Assembly: GCA_021163525.1 (NCBI GenBank)
Contig: JAGGTX010000169.1
Span: 1-10,714, forward strand
From: Caldifarciminota bacterium
Lineage (GTDB): Bacteria; Hydrothermota; UBA3072; B12-G15
Direction: 5' to 3'
DNA length: 10,714 nucleotides
In this document: piece by piece, positions 1-7,300 of the stretch
Numbering within the stretch: position 1 is the stretch's first letter
Layout of the letters: every line of letters begins with the position of its first letter
Made by a program: the position numbers and the translations under genes
Notes under the pieces: generated by a model
What the model was told of the DNA's origin: nothing
Databases searched by the model: none
Seen by the model: the letters and a program-made list of their open reading frames with translations, nothing else

Positions 1-1188
1 ATCAATTCTTTCCAGTAGAGCCTTCTCCCTCTTTTTAAGGCCCTCCATTCTTTCTGTAATCCTGGTGAGTTCTATCTCCGTATTCCATATTCCATTCTCA
101 ATCTCTCTTTTTTCATCCTCCATCTGTCTGATGATTATTCCTGCTTTTTCAACGGCTTCCTTCACCTGATTCAGTTGCTGTTCCTTTTCAATGTATCTGA
201 TGTTTATTTCCTCCCTGTCAAGGTCTTTAAGGTTATCATACTCTTCCAGATTTCTTTTCAGATTTTCCAGTGTTCCCTGTATTCTTGACAATTCACTCCT
301 CACCTCAATGAACCTATCCATATAGGTTTTTTCTTCTTTCTCAATTGCCCGAAGGATCTCCTGCTTTTCCGAGATTTTACGGGCAAGAAATTCCCTCTGT
401 TCCTGCAGGGAATTTTTTTCTTCTTCCAGTTTTTTCAATCTTCTGTTCAATCCCTCCAGTCTTTTTCTCAGGTCATCAAGTTTACTGTTTATGCGTGAAA
501 TATCTATACAGCCAATCCTGTATGTCAGTTCTCTGATTTCCTCAACAATCCTTCTGTATGCCCTTGCCCTGGAAGCCTGATGTCTGAGGGAACGTGCAAA
601 TTTCATCTGTTCATCAAGTACGGTCTGGAGTTTTTCCAGTTCTCCGTTTGTTCTTTCAAGTTTTTGCAGGGCATCTTTTCTGTCTTCCCTGTACTTACCT
701 ATATTTGCCACGCTCTCAAATAGTTCCCTTCTTTTTTGCTGGTCTGATAGAATGAGTTTTGATATTGAACCTGTGTCAAGAATACTGTGAAGGATGCCTG
801 TATTCGCAAAGTTCTCCACTATATCCTTCAACCTGCATGGAGTATTGTTTATGAAAAATTCACCTGTTCCATCCCTGTAATATCTTCTCTTAATCTCAAT
901 CACATCGTATTCCAGAGGGATTGCACCGTTGTTTTCAAACACGAGTTGCACTTCAGCCATATTCATTGGGGGCCTGTTCTCTGTACCAGAGAAGATTATA
1001 TCTTCAAGTTTGTTGCCCCTTAATTCCTTCACACTATTTGTTCCGAGTGCCCACTTTATTGCATCTATGATATTTGACTTTCCAGCACCATTGGGTCCAA
1101 CAATCACATTTAGAGAAGGCCCAAATTCAAGAACAGATTTTCTTGGGAAACTCTTAAATCCAGTGAGAACAATCCTCTTTAAACGCAA
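1..1188 (-). CDS. smc: Chromosome segregation SMC protein, N-terminal part (runs off left edge)
   Basis: This is the first 396 codons of an SMC ATPase, which holds and organises chromosomal DNA as a ring-shaped dimer. The frame is open to the window edge, so the hinge, second coil and C-terminal head are missing. The head begins with LTGFKSF (residues 8-14), followed by Walker A GPNGAGKS (31-38), IIDAIKWALG (40-49), LRGNKLEDIIFSG (56-68) and INNTPCRLKDIV (113-124). From about residue 165 the sequence is long, charged, Leu-rich coiled coil. The start must be TTG at 1188: an in-frame TAG lies two codons upstream, no early ATG follows, and GGGGG sits 7 nt upstream. It overlaps the permease gene by 10 nt. 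One oddity is that the usual GQG of the Q-loop reads DTG (138-140), and about 3 residues are missing just before it. The family is certain; the ATPase properties are not. Confidence 0.93.
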   Translation of the reverse strand, partial: MRLKRIVLTGFKSFPRKSVLEFGPSLNVIVGPNGAGKSNIIDAIKWALGTNSVKELRGNKLEDIIFSGTENRPPMNMAEVQLVFENNGAIPLEYDVIEIKRRYYRDGTGEFFINNTPCRLKDIVENFANTGILHSILDTGSISKLILSDQQKRRELFESVANIGKYREDRKDALQKLERTNGELEKLQTVLDEQMKFARSLRHQASRARAYRRIVEEIRELTYRIGCIDISRINSKLDDLRKRLEGLNRRLKKLEEEKNSLQEQREFLARKISEKQEILRAIEKEEKTYMDRFIEVRSELSRIQGTLENLKRNLEEYDNLKDLDREEINIRYIEKEQQLNQVKEAVEKAGIIIRQMEDEKREIENGIWNTEIELTRITERMEGLKKREKALLERID

Positions 1189-2729
1189 ATCCTATCCCCC
1201 ATTCTTTTTATTTTTCCTCTGAAAAACCCAGTTAGAAGGACGAGCATTATTATGGCAATGGTGGGTAAACCTATTCCAAGTGCATGGAATAGAACGGGAT
1301 GTTTTGACATGAGATGCAGGAGTTTTTGTTCACTCCCCTTCAGTGTGCTGATATACAGACCACCCACAAGGTAAATCATGCTGGAAATCATTACTGTGAT
1401 AAATTCCATCAACAACATTTCCCAGAGCGCAAGAATGTTCTTTTTTGTAAGGTCCCTTGATGGCCTTGATAGAAGTAGGTACAGGGTGAAGAGGGAGAGT
1501 GAGTAGTAGAGCAGAGGGAACCAGACAATAAGAATGATGGTTAAAGGCTCTTTAACAACGGCAGGAATGGATAGGATAAGGGCAATAAGTGAGAATGTAA
1601 AGGTGGGAAGGATTGCTTTTGTGAGGAGGGCACCTGAAGGGTTCTGAGGGAAGGTGAGAGGCAGGGGACAGGATTTACGCTCAATGGTGTAAAGTCCTGC
1701 TGTTAGCATGGGAACATACATGCCTGCAATGGCGACACCCATAATCAGAATAGCAAAGGGGTCTCTTGAGCCTGTAAACATAATCAGGGGAAATAGCAAT
1801 GAGAACCCAACAAGGTAGAGGTTCATGGGTTCCCTCTTAAAGTATAACCAGTCTTTTCTTAAGAGTGGCATAGAGAATGGTGTGAACCTTACCTTCTTCC
1901 TCTCACCCCTTTTCTCCACATAGAAATCCATGCCTTTTGACAACTGATATGTGAGGACATACAGGAAAAGTGAAAGGGCGAGCAGGTAGAATAGTCCTGA
2001 AAAATTTCCCTTCATCCCATTTATCAGCCATGTGGATGGAAGAAAGGGTGATAGTGATATATTGAAAAGCCCCTTTAATTTCTGTGCAAATTCAACCAGG
2101 TTTTGTTTGTTTGTGCTGGAAAGAGGGGTGTAGATAATCAGATAGAGAAACAGTGTTATGAAATATACAATCATCCCACCCCGTTTTGCACCTGTTCTGC
2201 TCACATACCTTGAAAGAACCATTGCAAACAGGTTTGAGATTGCGATGAGCAAAACGATATAGAAGATGAAAGAGAGAACTGGAACAACAGGTGATATTTT
2301 CAAGATAATGGCATAAATTATGGGGAATGATACAACATACCATGCTGGAACACCAGCAGTTACAAGTGCATCATATGAGGATACAGCAAATATACTTATC
2401 CTTTTTACAGGGAGTGAAAGGAGGAAGGGAACGTTGTCATTCTCAAACAGGGTGAATATTATCATTGGAGAGTAACCCAGAAAGAAAAGGAATGAGAGGA
2501 TTATAATTATAAGTGAAACAATACCGTCCATCAGTGTATATCCATCTGGAACAATTGCAGGTATATATATATTCACAGGAGGCAGGATTTTGTAAGCGAA
2601 TGCACCCACTGGAACCCCAAACACCAGCATGAAGAAAAAAGGAAGGATGGGAGAGAGAAACTTTGAAATCTTTCCACCCTTGCCCCTGTTCTTAATGGTG
2701 TATTTTAGAAGAAGAAATATCTCACTCAA
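1179..2729 (-). CDS. ABC-2 type exporter, membrane permease subunit
   Basis: This 516-residue integral membrane protein is almost certainly the transmembrane partner of the ATPase encoded just upstream, with which it overlaps by 4 nt. I count about 12 hydrophobic segments, near residues 24-48, 68-95, 121-142, 145-173, 184-202, 246-262, 303-319, 323-345, 370-392, 395-420, 435-460 and 482-504. There is a polar, basic middle at 266-300. The phrase LLSLPVKRISIF (103-114), between segments 2 and 3, resembles the cytoplasmic loop of ABC-2 exporters. A similar loop, CPLPLTFPQNPSGALLTKAI (354-373), occurs at the matching place in the second half and suggests an internal duplication. There is no ATG near the front. 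The start is TTG, supported by GGAGG 4 nt upstream inside the ATPase gene. The substrate is unknown; drug, lipid or ion export are all possible. Confidence 0.85.
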   Translation of the reverse strand: MSEIFLLLKYTIKNRGKGGKISKFLSPILPFFFMLVFGVPVGAFAYKILPPVNIYIPAIVPDGYTLMDGIVSLIIIILSFLFFLGYSPMIIFTLFENDNVPFLLSLPVKRISIFAVSSYDALVTAGVPAWYVVSFPIIYAIILKISPVVPVLSFIFYIVLLIAISNLFAMVLSRYVSRTGAKRGGMIVYFITLFLYLIIYTPLSSTNKQNLVEFAQKLKGLFNISLSPFLPSTWLINGMKGNFSGLFYLLALSLFLYVLTYQLSKGMDFYVEKRGERKKVRFTPFSMPLLRKDWLYFKREPMNLYLVGFSLLFPLIMFTGSRDPFAILIMGVAIAGMYVPMLTAGLYTIERKSCPLPLTFPQNPSGALLTKAILPTFTFSLIALILSIPAVVKEPLTIILIVWFPLLYYSLSLFTLYLLLSRPSRDLTKKNILALWEMLLMEFITVMISSMIYLVGGLYISTLKGSEQKLLHLMSKHPVLFHALGIGLPTIAIIMLVLLTGFFRGKIKRMGDRICV

Positions 2730-3475
2730 AGCGCCTCCACAATCTCTGCTATTTCCTCTCCACCAGTGAGTTCAAGGAATAGGTCTTCAAGGGATTTTGA
2801 ACCTGTTTTACTCAATTTTCGCAGTTCTTTTAATGTTCCTTCAGCAATCAATTCACCCCTGTTGATTATACCTATCCGTGAGCACATCTTCTCCGCAATC
2901 TCAAGGATGTGGGTTGTCATGAAGATTGTCCTGCCCTCTGAGGTTATTTTTTCAAGAAGCATCTTCAATATCTTTGCTGAACGTGCATCAAGCCCAACTG
3001 TGGGTTCATCAAGAAACACAACCTCTGGCCTCCTCATGAGAACAGAGACAAGGGCAAGTTTCTGCTTCATTCCGTGTGAATAATCACCAATAAAGCCATC
3101 CAGATAGTCTATGTTGAAAGCCTCTGTTAGTTCAGAAAGATAGGCAAGGGTTTTCTCCCTGTCAAGTTTGTAAATGGCAATAATGAAATCAATAAATTCG
3201 GTTCCCCTGAGGTTTTCATACAGTTTTGGTTCTTCAAATACAACACCAATCCTTTTCTTTACCTCAATCTCGTTCTTATCCAGTGGAATCCCGAGTATCT
3301 CAATCTCACCGGATGTTGGTTTCAATGTGCCTGTTAACATCCTTATTGTGGTTGTTTTCCCTGCACCGTTCGGTCCAAGAAACCCGTATATTTCTCCATT
3401 TTTTATCTCCAGATTGATTGAATTAACCGCAACAATACTCCCGAAGACCTTCTTTAAGTTCCTTGCCCTTATCAT
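2726..3475 (-). CDS. ABC-2 type exporter, ATP-binding subunit
   Basis: This 249-residue cytoplasmic nucleotide-binding subunit would power the adjacent permease. Visible motifs in order are Walker A GPNGAGKT (34-41), a Q-loop region VVFEEPKLYENL (78-89), an ABC signature read as YSHGMKQKL (132-140), Walker B VVFLDEP (152-158) with D-loop GLD (161-163), and the switch histidine in TTHI (His189). The signature has His where LSGGQ has its first Gly, and Glu replaces the usual Q-loop Gln. As I recall, such variants occur in ABC-2 export ATPases of the CcmA-like group. The start is ATG at 3475, giving a TGATG junction with the TPR gene and GGAAAG 5 nt upstream. A TTG one codon earlier (3478) is only 2 nt from that site and less likely. 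The length is typical for the family. The substrate cannot be read from the sequence. Confidence 0.92.
   Translation of the reverse strand: MIRARNLKKVFGSIVAVNSINLEIKNGEIYGFLGPNGAGKTTTIRMLTGTLKPTSGEIEILGIPLDKNEIEVKKRIGVVFEEPKLYENLRGTEFIDFIIAIYKLDREKTLAYLSELTEAFNIDYLDGFIGDYSHGMKQKLALVSVLMRRPEVVFLDEPTVGLDARSAKILKMLLEKITSEGRTIFMTTHILEIAEKMCSRIGIINRGELIAEGTLKELRKLSKTGSKSLEDLFLELTGGEEIAEIVEAL
2734..2738 (-). promoter_or_regulatory. Ribosome-binding site that fixes the TTG start of the permease
   Basis: GGAGG on the minus strand lies 4 nt before TTG at 2729, within the last codons of the ATPase gene. No ATG or GTG is in frame close by, so this site is the main support for a TTG start and implies translational coupling to the ATPase. 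Confidence 0.6.
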
Positions 3476-3804
3476 CAATACTTTCCGTGTCTCAGAACCT
3501 CTTCAATTATCTCAATATTTTTCCTTGCTGGCTCATAGTTCGGGTCAATATCAAGCACCCTTTTGAATTCACCAATAGCCCTGAGTGCCCAGGATTCATC
3601 ATCAGCCCTGTTTTCAAGTAGATTTTCCACCTCAATATCCTTCTGGAGTATCTTCATGCACAGGAGTCCAAGTTTGAAGTGTGCCTCAAGGTTTTCAGGA
3701 TATGTTTCTATAGCCTCCTCATATTTTTTTATTGCATCCATGATTTTTCCACTTCTTTCAAGTTCCTCAGCCTTTTTTAGAATTTCTTTTATCTTCTCAG
3801 ACAT
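3475..3804 (-). CDS. Small tetratricopeptide-repeat protein
   Basis: This 109-residue soluble protein has no signal peptide or membrane segment. It is helical and charged, with TPR-like units at about residues 4-37 (AEELERSGKIMDAIKKYEEA with YPEN) and 72-105 (ALRAIGEFKRVLDIDPNYEP). The stretch at 38-71 continues the helical pattern and carries LEAHFKLGLL. Each clear unit ends in the Pro-containing turn typical of TPRs (ETYPEN, DIDPNY). Such proteins act as scaffolds for protein contacts, but no partner is evident. A strong AGGAGG fills the 10-nt gap after deoC, and the stop overlaps the ATPase start by 1 nt, so it is co-translated with the exporter genes. A role in exporter or envelope assembly is a guess from position only. 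Confidence 0.85.
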   Translation of the reverse strand: MSEKIKEILKKAEELERSGKIMDAIKKYEEAIETYPENLEAHFKLGLLCMKILQKDIEVENLLENRADDESWALRAIGEFKRVLDIDPNYEPARKNIEIIEEVLRHGKY

Positions 3805-3814
3805 TTATCCTCCT

Positions 3815-4519
3815 TTATGATGAAGCAACCCTGGTGCTCCCTGATGTTCCAAGCCTTTCTGCACCTGCTTTTAAGAGTTCAGATGCAAAACCCATTGTCC
3901 TTATACCGCCTGCTGCCTTCACAGGTAAGTCAACGGCCTTTTTTATCACCTCAACATCCCTCACTTTAACAGCACCAATCCTTCCTGTTCCTGTCTTTAC
4001 AAAATCTGCCCCCCCTTCCCTGACAAGTATGGATGCCTTTATTATTTCTTCCTCACTGAGCAACGGGGTCTCTATAATGACCTTCAGGATTGTTCCAGGC
4101 TTGAGTGCCCTTTTCACCTTTTTTATATCATCAACGACAATGGAAAACTCACCCGACTTGAATGCACCTATGTTCATAACCATGTCTATCTCATCTGCAC
4201 CCTGTATATTCGCCATTCTTGCTTCCTGAATCTTCACATCTGTGATATTGGCACCATCGGGGAAGCCACAAACAGTTATGACCTTCACATTTGAGTACTT
4301 AAGCAGTCTGTGGGCAAGTGAAACCCAGTATGGCTGAACACATACACCAAAGAATCCATAATTCTTTGCCTCCTCACATAGGTGAATTATGTCCCCTTCA
4401 GTTGCATCCGGTCTCAAAAGTGTATGGTCAATCAGTCCTGCAATGGAGGAATCTATGATAAGGTCATCACCTGAAAGATTTTCCATTGCCCTCTGAATTA
4501 AAAGGTCACGGTCAATCAT
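3815..4519 (-). CDS. deoC: Deoxyribose-phosphate aldolase
   Basis: This 234-residue class I aldolase cleaves 2-deoxyribose 5-phosphate to acetaldehyde and glyceraldehyde 3-phosphate, in deoxynucleoside catabolism. The TIM-barrel landmarks are clear: LIDHTLLRPDAT (29-40), ITVCGFPDG (81-89), GADEIDMV (107-114) with the likely catalytic Asp112, FVKTGTG (173-179) with the Schiff-base Lys175, and VKAAGGIR (200-207) with the second active-site Lys201. There is a short N-terminal extension of about 25 residues ahead of the barrel. The start ATG overlaps the thi4 stop as ATGA and has AAAGGAG 5 nt upstream. The usual companions of deoC in nucleoside operons (deoA, deoB, deoD) are absent. Here it sits with thiazole and isoprenoid genes, where its product glyceraldehyde 3-phosphate would be a substrate of Dxs. 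That link is inference. Confidence 0.95.
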   Translation of the reverse strand: MIDRDLLIQRAMENLSGDDLIIDSSIAGLIDHTLLRPDATEGDIIHLCEEAKNYGFFGVCVQPYWVSLAHRLLKYSNVKVITVCGFPDGANITDVKIQEARMANIQGADEIDMVMNIGAFKSGEFSIVVDDIKKVKRALKPGTILKVIIETPLLSEEEIIKASILVREGGADFVKTGTGRIGAVKVRDVEVIKKAVDLPVKAAGGIRTMGFASELLKAGAERLGTSGSTRVASS

Positions 4520-5286
4520 AAACTCTCCTTTACTATTCTTGCGACCTCTTTACCACTCAGGAACATACCACCAAAGATAGGTCCCATCCTTGGTCCTCCA
4601 AATACTGCGTTTGCCGCCATTCCACAAACGAAAAGTCCTGGATAAACCTCTTTTGTGTTTTCAATGATCGTTGTTTCAGCAAAATCAACCCACATGGGTT
4701 TTTCCCCAACAACCCCACCTGTTTCTGTGTTAAGTCTTACACCACCCTTTTTAACAAGTGTCCTTGTAACCTCTGAAGAATGGCCAGTGGCATCAATCAC
4801 TGCTTTGCTTCGTACAGTCAGAGGGTCAACATGCAATCCAGCCATCTCTATCGGTGTAGAAATGACAACAACCCCCTGAACCCTATCATCTATCAGGACC
4901 ACATCCTCACAGGATATAAGGTTCAGTATCTTTGCCCCTGCATCAATCGCCTTTGCAGTGAGTTTTGCTGTTGTTTCAAGTGAGTCTGCAATAAAGTACT
5001 CTTCATCATAGGGAGTGAAATTTACATCAAACTCCTTGAGTATTTCAAGGGCTGTTTTCTGAACAACGATGAATGGGTAACCATTACCACCGCCAGGCAT
5101 TCCCCCACCAAGTTTCAATGCCCTTTCAAAGAGAACAACATTAATATTGTCCTTCGCAAGATAGTATGCAGCAGTAAGCCCTGAAGGACCACCGCCTGCA
5201 ATAACCACATCAACCCTGGTTATTTCCCTCATTCTCCTGAGCCCCTTCTCTATGATTGCACTGGATATCTTTACCTCGTCAAGCAT
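4516..5286 (-). CDS. thi4: Thi4-family thiazole synthase, archaeal-type (sulfide-dependent)
   Basis: This 256-residue enzyme makes the thiazole moiety of thiamine from NAD, glycine and a sulfur source, normally with Fe(II). The Rossmann nucleotide-binding site is VVIAGGGPSGLTAAYYLAK (27-45), followed by FERALKLGGGMPGGG (53-67), VIDATGHSSEV (163-173) and a C-terminal MAANAVFGGPRMGPIFGG (223-240). In GLHVDPLT (150-157), His152 lies where yeast Thi4 has the Cys205 that gives up its sulfur in a single turnover. The His form is known from methanogen Thi4, which uses free sulfide catalytically. It should therefore be a true multi-turnover enzyme working under anoxic, sulfidic conditions. The start ATG at 5286 overlaps the lpxA stop by 8 nt and is preceded by GGGAGG. 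It is often named ribulose- or ribose-1,5-bisphosphate-related thiazole synthase in databases; the Thi4 reading is much stronger than any other FAD or NAD enzyme. Confidence 0.94.
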   Translation of the reverse strand: MLDEVKISSAIIEKGLRRMREITRVDVVIAGGGPSGLTAAYYLAKDNINVVLFERALKLGGGMPGGGNGYPFIVVQKTALEILKEFDVNFTPYDEEYFIADSLETTAKLTAKAIDAGAKILNLISCEDVVLIDDRVQGVVVISTPIEMAGLHVDPLTVRSKAVIDATGHSSEVTRTLVKKGGVRLNTETGGVVGEKPMWVDFAETTIIENTKEVYPGLFVCGMAANAVFGGPRMGPIFGGMFLSGKEVARIVKESL

Positions 5287-6064
5287 CCTTTCCTCCCTTT
5301 TTTACAATACCCCTTTTACTTGTTTCTATAAATTCTATCAGCATTCTTATGTCATTATTCATGGGGATTTCTTCTTTTATTTTTTCAATCGCCTGTTTTG
5401 TGTTGAGGTTTGACTTGAAGAGAATTCTGAATGCATCCTTTATCACCTCTCTCCTCTCCTTAGAGAAGCCATTCCTCCTCAATCCAACGGAATTAACGCC
5501 CCTGATTGTGAGTGGTTCACCAGCAGCAAGGGCGAATGGAACAACATCCTTTATCACCCTGTATCCTCCTCCAACAATTGAGTATGCCCCTATCCTTGTG
5601 AACTGATGGATGGCAACAAATCCGCTCAGGTATGCAAAGTCACCAACCTCTGCATACCCTCCAAGGGTTACATTATTAACCAGGATTGTGTTTGAGCCGA
5701 TAATACAGTTGTGGGCAATGTGGCAGTATGCCATTATGTAATTGGCAGAACCAATGAGTGTCTTTTCCTTTTCACCAACAGGTTTATGGATTGTCGTGAA
5801 TTCCCTTATAGTGTTGTTGTCACCAATCAGTGTTAATGATGGTTCACCCGCATACTTTTTATCCTGTGGAACACCACCGATTATGCAGTAGGGGAAAATC
5901 TGATTGTTATTACCAATAATTGTATTGCTGAAAATGATTGTTCCATCCATTATTTCTGTTCCATCACCAATGGTGACATCCTCCTCAATCCTCACATGGG
6001 GACCTATCCTGACATTATCACCAATTCTGGCCGTCTTATGGACAATGGCGGTTGGATGTATCAT
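5279..6064 (-). CDS. lpxA: UDP-N-acetylglucosamine acyltransferase
   Basis: LpxA carries out the first step of lipid A synthesis, moving a 3-hydroxyacyl chain from ACP to UDP-GlcNAc in the cytoplasm. The 261 residues match the usual family length. The first about 185 residues are the left-handed beta-helix, seen as repeats of the [IV]G-x4 hexapeptide kind (ARIGDN, VRIGPH, VTIGDG, TIIGNN). The catalytic base is the second His of CHIAHNC (His118, equivalent to E. coli His125). VPQDKKYAGEPS (65-76) carries the substrate-contacting Lys. The C-terminal helical part follows GVNSVGLRRNGF (189-200). In my hand alignment Gly166 matches the E. coli chain-length residue Gly173, which would fit a long hydroxyacyl chain, but this is tentative. 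The start overlaps the fabZ stop as ATGA. lpxD, lpxB and lpxK are not in view. Confidence 0.97.
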   Translation of the reverse strand: MIHPTAIVHKTARIGDNVRIGPHVRIEEDVTIGDGTEIMDGTIIFSNTIIGNNNQIFPYCIIGGVPQDKKYAGEPSLTLIGDNNTIREFTTIHKPVGEKEKTLIGSANYIMAYCHIAHNCIIGSNTILVNNVTLGGYAEVGDFAYLSGFVAIHQFTRIGAYSIVGGGYRVIKDVVPFALAAGEPLTIRGVNSVGLRRNGFSKERREVIKDAFRILFKSNLNTKQAIEKIKEEIPMNNDIRMLIEFIETSKRGIVKKGGKDA

Positions 6065-6498
6065 TCTCTGTCCACCACCACTGCTGTGAATTCGCCCTCA
6101 GCAACAAGTTCATCATCAACATAGGATTTACCTTCCATAACGCACAGGTTTCCCCTGAACCTTATAAGTTTCAATTTGTGCACGAGTGTGTCCCCTGGTT
6201 TAACAGGTTTTCTGAATCTAACCTTATCTATTTTACCGAAATAAACAAGTTTGTTCTCAGGGTCATCAATTCTCTTCAGAAGGAGAAACCCTCCTGTCTG
6301 TGCCATGGATTCTACAATAAGAACCCCTGGCATTACAGGTGCACCAGGAAAATGGCCAGTGAACTGGGGTTCATTCATGGTTACATTCTTTATACCTACC
6401 ACCTCATCCTCAGTTAATGATACAATCCTGTCAACAAGAAGGAAGGGGTATCTATGAGGAAGTATCTTCAGTATATCCTCAATGTTATACTGCACCAT
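6061..6498 (-). CDS. fabZ: 3-hydroxyacyl-[acyl-carrier-protein] dehydratase
   Basis: FabZ removes water from 3-hydroxyacyl-ACP in fatty acid elongation, and so draws on the same pool that LpxA uses. It is a 145-residue single hot-dog domain. It opens with IEDILKILPHRYPFLLVDRI (6-25), the family hallmark, and the active site lies in GHFPGAPVMPGVLIVESMAQ (48-67) with His49 and Glu63. The start is uncertain by one codon. ATG at 6498 lies only 3 nt after AGGAGG, whereas GTG at 6495 lies 6 nt after it, which is the better spacing and would give 144 residues. It overlaps the lpxC stop by 14 nt and the lpxA start by 4 nt. Bacteroidetes carry lpxC and fabZ as one fused gene; here they are adjacent and overlapping but in different frames. 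Confidence 0.97.
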   Translation of the reverse strand: MVQYNIEDILKILPHRYPFLLVDRIVSLTEDEVVGIKNVTMNEPQFTGHFPGAPVMPGVLIVESMAQTGGFLLLKRIDDPENKLVYFGKIDKVRFRKPVKPGDTLVHKLKLIRFRGNLCVMEGKSYVDDELVAEGEFTAVVVDRE

Positions 6499-7300
6499 TC
6501 ACCTCCTTTCCAAGGGTTTCTGCAAGTTTAAGATGGAGTTTATGCCCACCTTTTATTATAAAGTAATAACCTTCTGGTCTGGTTGATAATAAACCAATAT
6601 CCCCTATAAAGTCAAGTATTTTATGCCTTGCAACCTCATTTTTGAATCGTGGTTCATTCACGGGACCATTTTTGTTGTAGAGTAGAATATTTTCAATGGA
6701 GGCGCCTTTTACTAAACCCTTTTCCCTTAACTCATCAGCCCATTCCAGTATCCCGAATGTCCTTGCAGGGGCAATCTCTTCCCTGTATCGGGACATGGAA
6801 TCAAAGGTATGGAACTGCATATATAGTTGTGGATGAGGGTAGGAAACAACATATGTAACGGAGAAACCATCAAAGGGTAGTGCCTGAATTAAAGAGCCCT
6901 CTGATTTGATTGTTAAGGGTCTTTTGGGTCCAAATGGTGTAGGGGATAGGTCTATTTCTTCAAACCCTGCATCAATAAACATTTGAATGAATGGCAGAGA
7001 ACTACCATCAAGTATAGGTATCTCAATCCCTTCAACCTCAATTAAAAGACTTGTCAGGCCAGCACCTACTATTGCAGACATAAGATGTTCTATTGTTTTA
7101 ATCACAATTCCATCCTTCCCTATGTCAGTGCCGTGTTCACTGGAAACAATATAATCTATGGAGGCAGGGATTGTCACACCATTCCTTTTGAATTCAATCT
7201 TACCTGATGTGGAAGGATGAATTGTAACCCTTGCCTCCTCTCCAGTATGGATTCCTTTCCCCTTTATGGAGAGGGTGCTTTTAAGTGTTTTACCCCGCAT
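6485..7300 (-). CDS. lpxC: UDP-3-O-acyl-N-acetylglucosamine deacetylase
   Basis: LpxC is the zinc deacetylase of the second, committing step of lipid A synthesis. At 271 residues it is shorter than E. coli LpxC (about 305) and close to the compact enzymes of thermophiles such as Aquifex. Zinc and catalytic residues are all present: Glu71-His72 in TIEHLMSAI (69-77), His226 and Asp230 in RHKILDFIGD (225-234), Lys227 beside them, and the C-terminal His253 in GGHKLHLKLA (251-260). The N-terminal GKGIHTG (14-20) and PILDGSSLPF (95-104) are further family signatures. The start ATG at 7300 overlaps the dxs stop by 11 nt. The ribosome-binding site before it is weak, so translation probably depends on ribosomes ending dxs. 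All expected active-site residues are in place, so it should be active. Confidence 0.97.
   Translation of the reverse strand: MRGKTLKSTLSIKGKGIHTGEEARVTIHPSTSGKIEFKRNGVTIPASIDYIVSSEHGTDIGKDGIVIKTIEHLMSAIVGAGLTSLLIEVEGIEIPILDGSSLPFIQMFIDAGFEEIDLSPTPFGPKRPLTIKSEGSLIQALPFDGFSVTYVVSYPHPQLYMQFHTFDSMSRYREEIAPARTFGILEWADELREKGLVKGASIENILLYNKNGPVNEPRFKNEVARHKILDFIGDIGLLSTRPEGYYFIIKGGHKLHLKLAETLGKEVNGAV
6502..6507 (-). promoter_or_regulatory. Strong ribosome-binding site before fabZ, start choice ATG or GTG
   Basis: AGGAGG in the minus strand lies inside the last codons of lpxC. The following codons are ATG then GTG, with 3 and 6 nt spacing respectively. Spacing alone favours GTG at 6495. This is one of the strongest ribosome-binding sites in the window. 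Confidence 0.6.

Noticed and set aside
345..1222. Several plus-strand frames across the left end
   Set aside because: They are shadows of the SMC gene, whose minus-strand frame is open from 1188 to the edge and carries Walker A and the other head motifs.
2092..2343. Minus-strand 83-codon frame inside the permease gene
   Set aside because: It is in another frame of the permease, Cys- and His-rich without a pattern, and the permease frame is continuous across it.
2562..2573. TATATATATATT run, possible promoter or simple repeat
   Set aside because: It encodes part of an ordinary Asn-Ile-Tyr-Ile loop of the permease, is very short, and no -35 element stands at a suitable distance on the coding strand that I could defend.
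3834..4229. Open plus-strand frame of 131 codons opposite deoC
   Set aside because: It lies wholly opposite a clear deoC with its active-site motifs, is rich in Ser, Pro and Phe as expected for an antisense frame of a Glu/Lys-rich gene, and has no family likeness.
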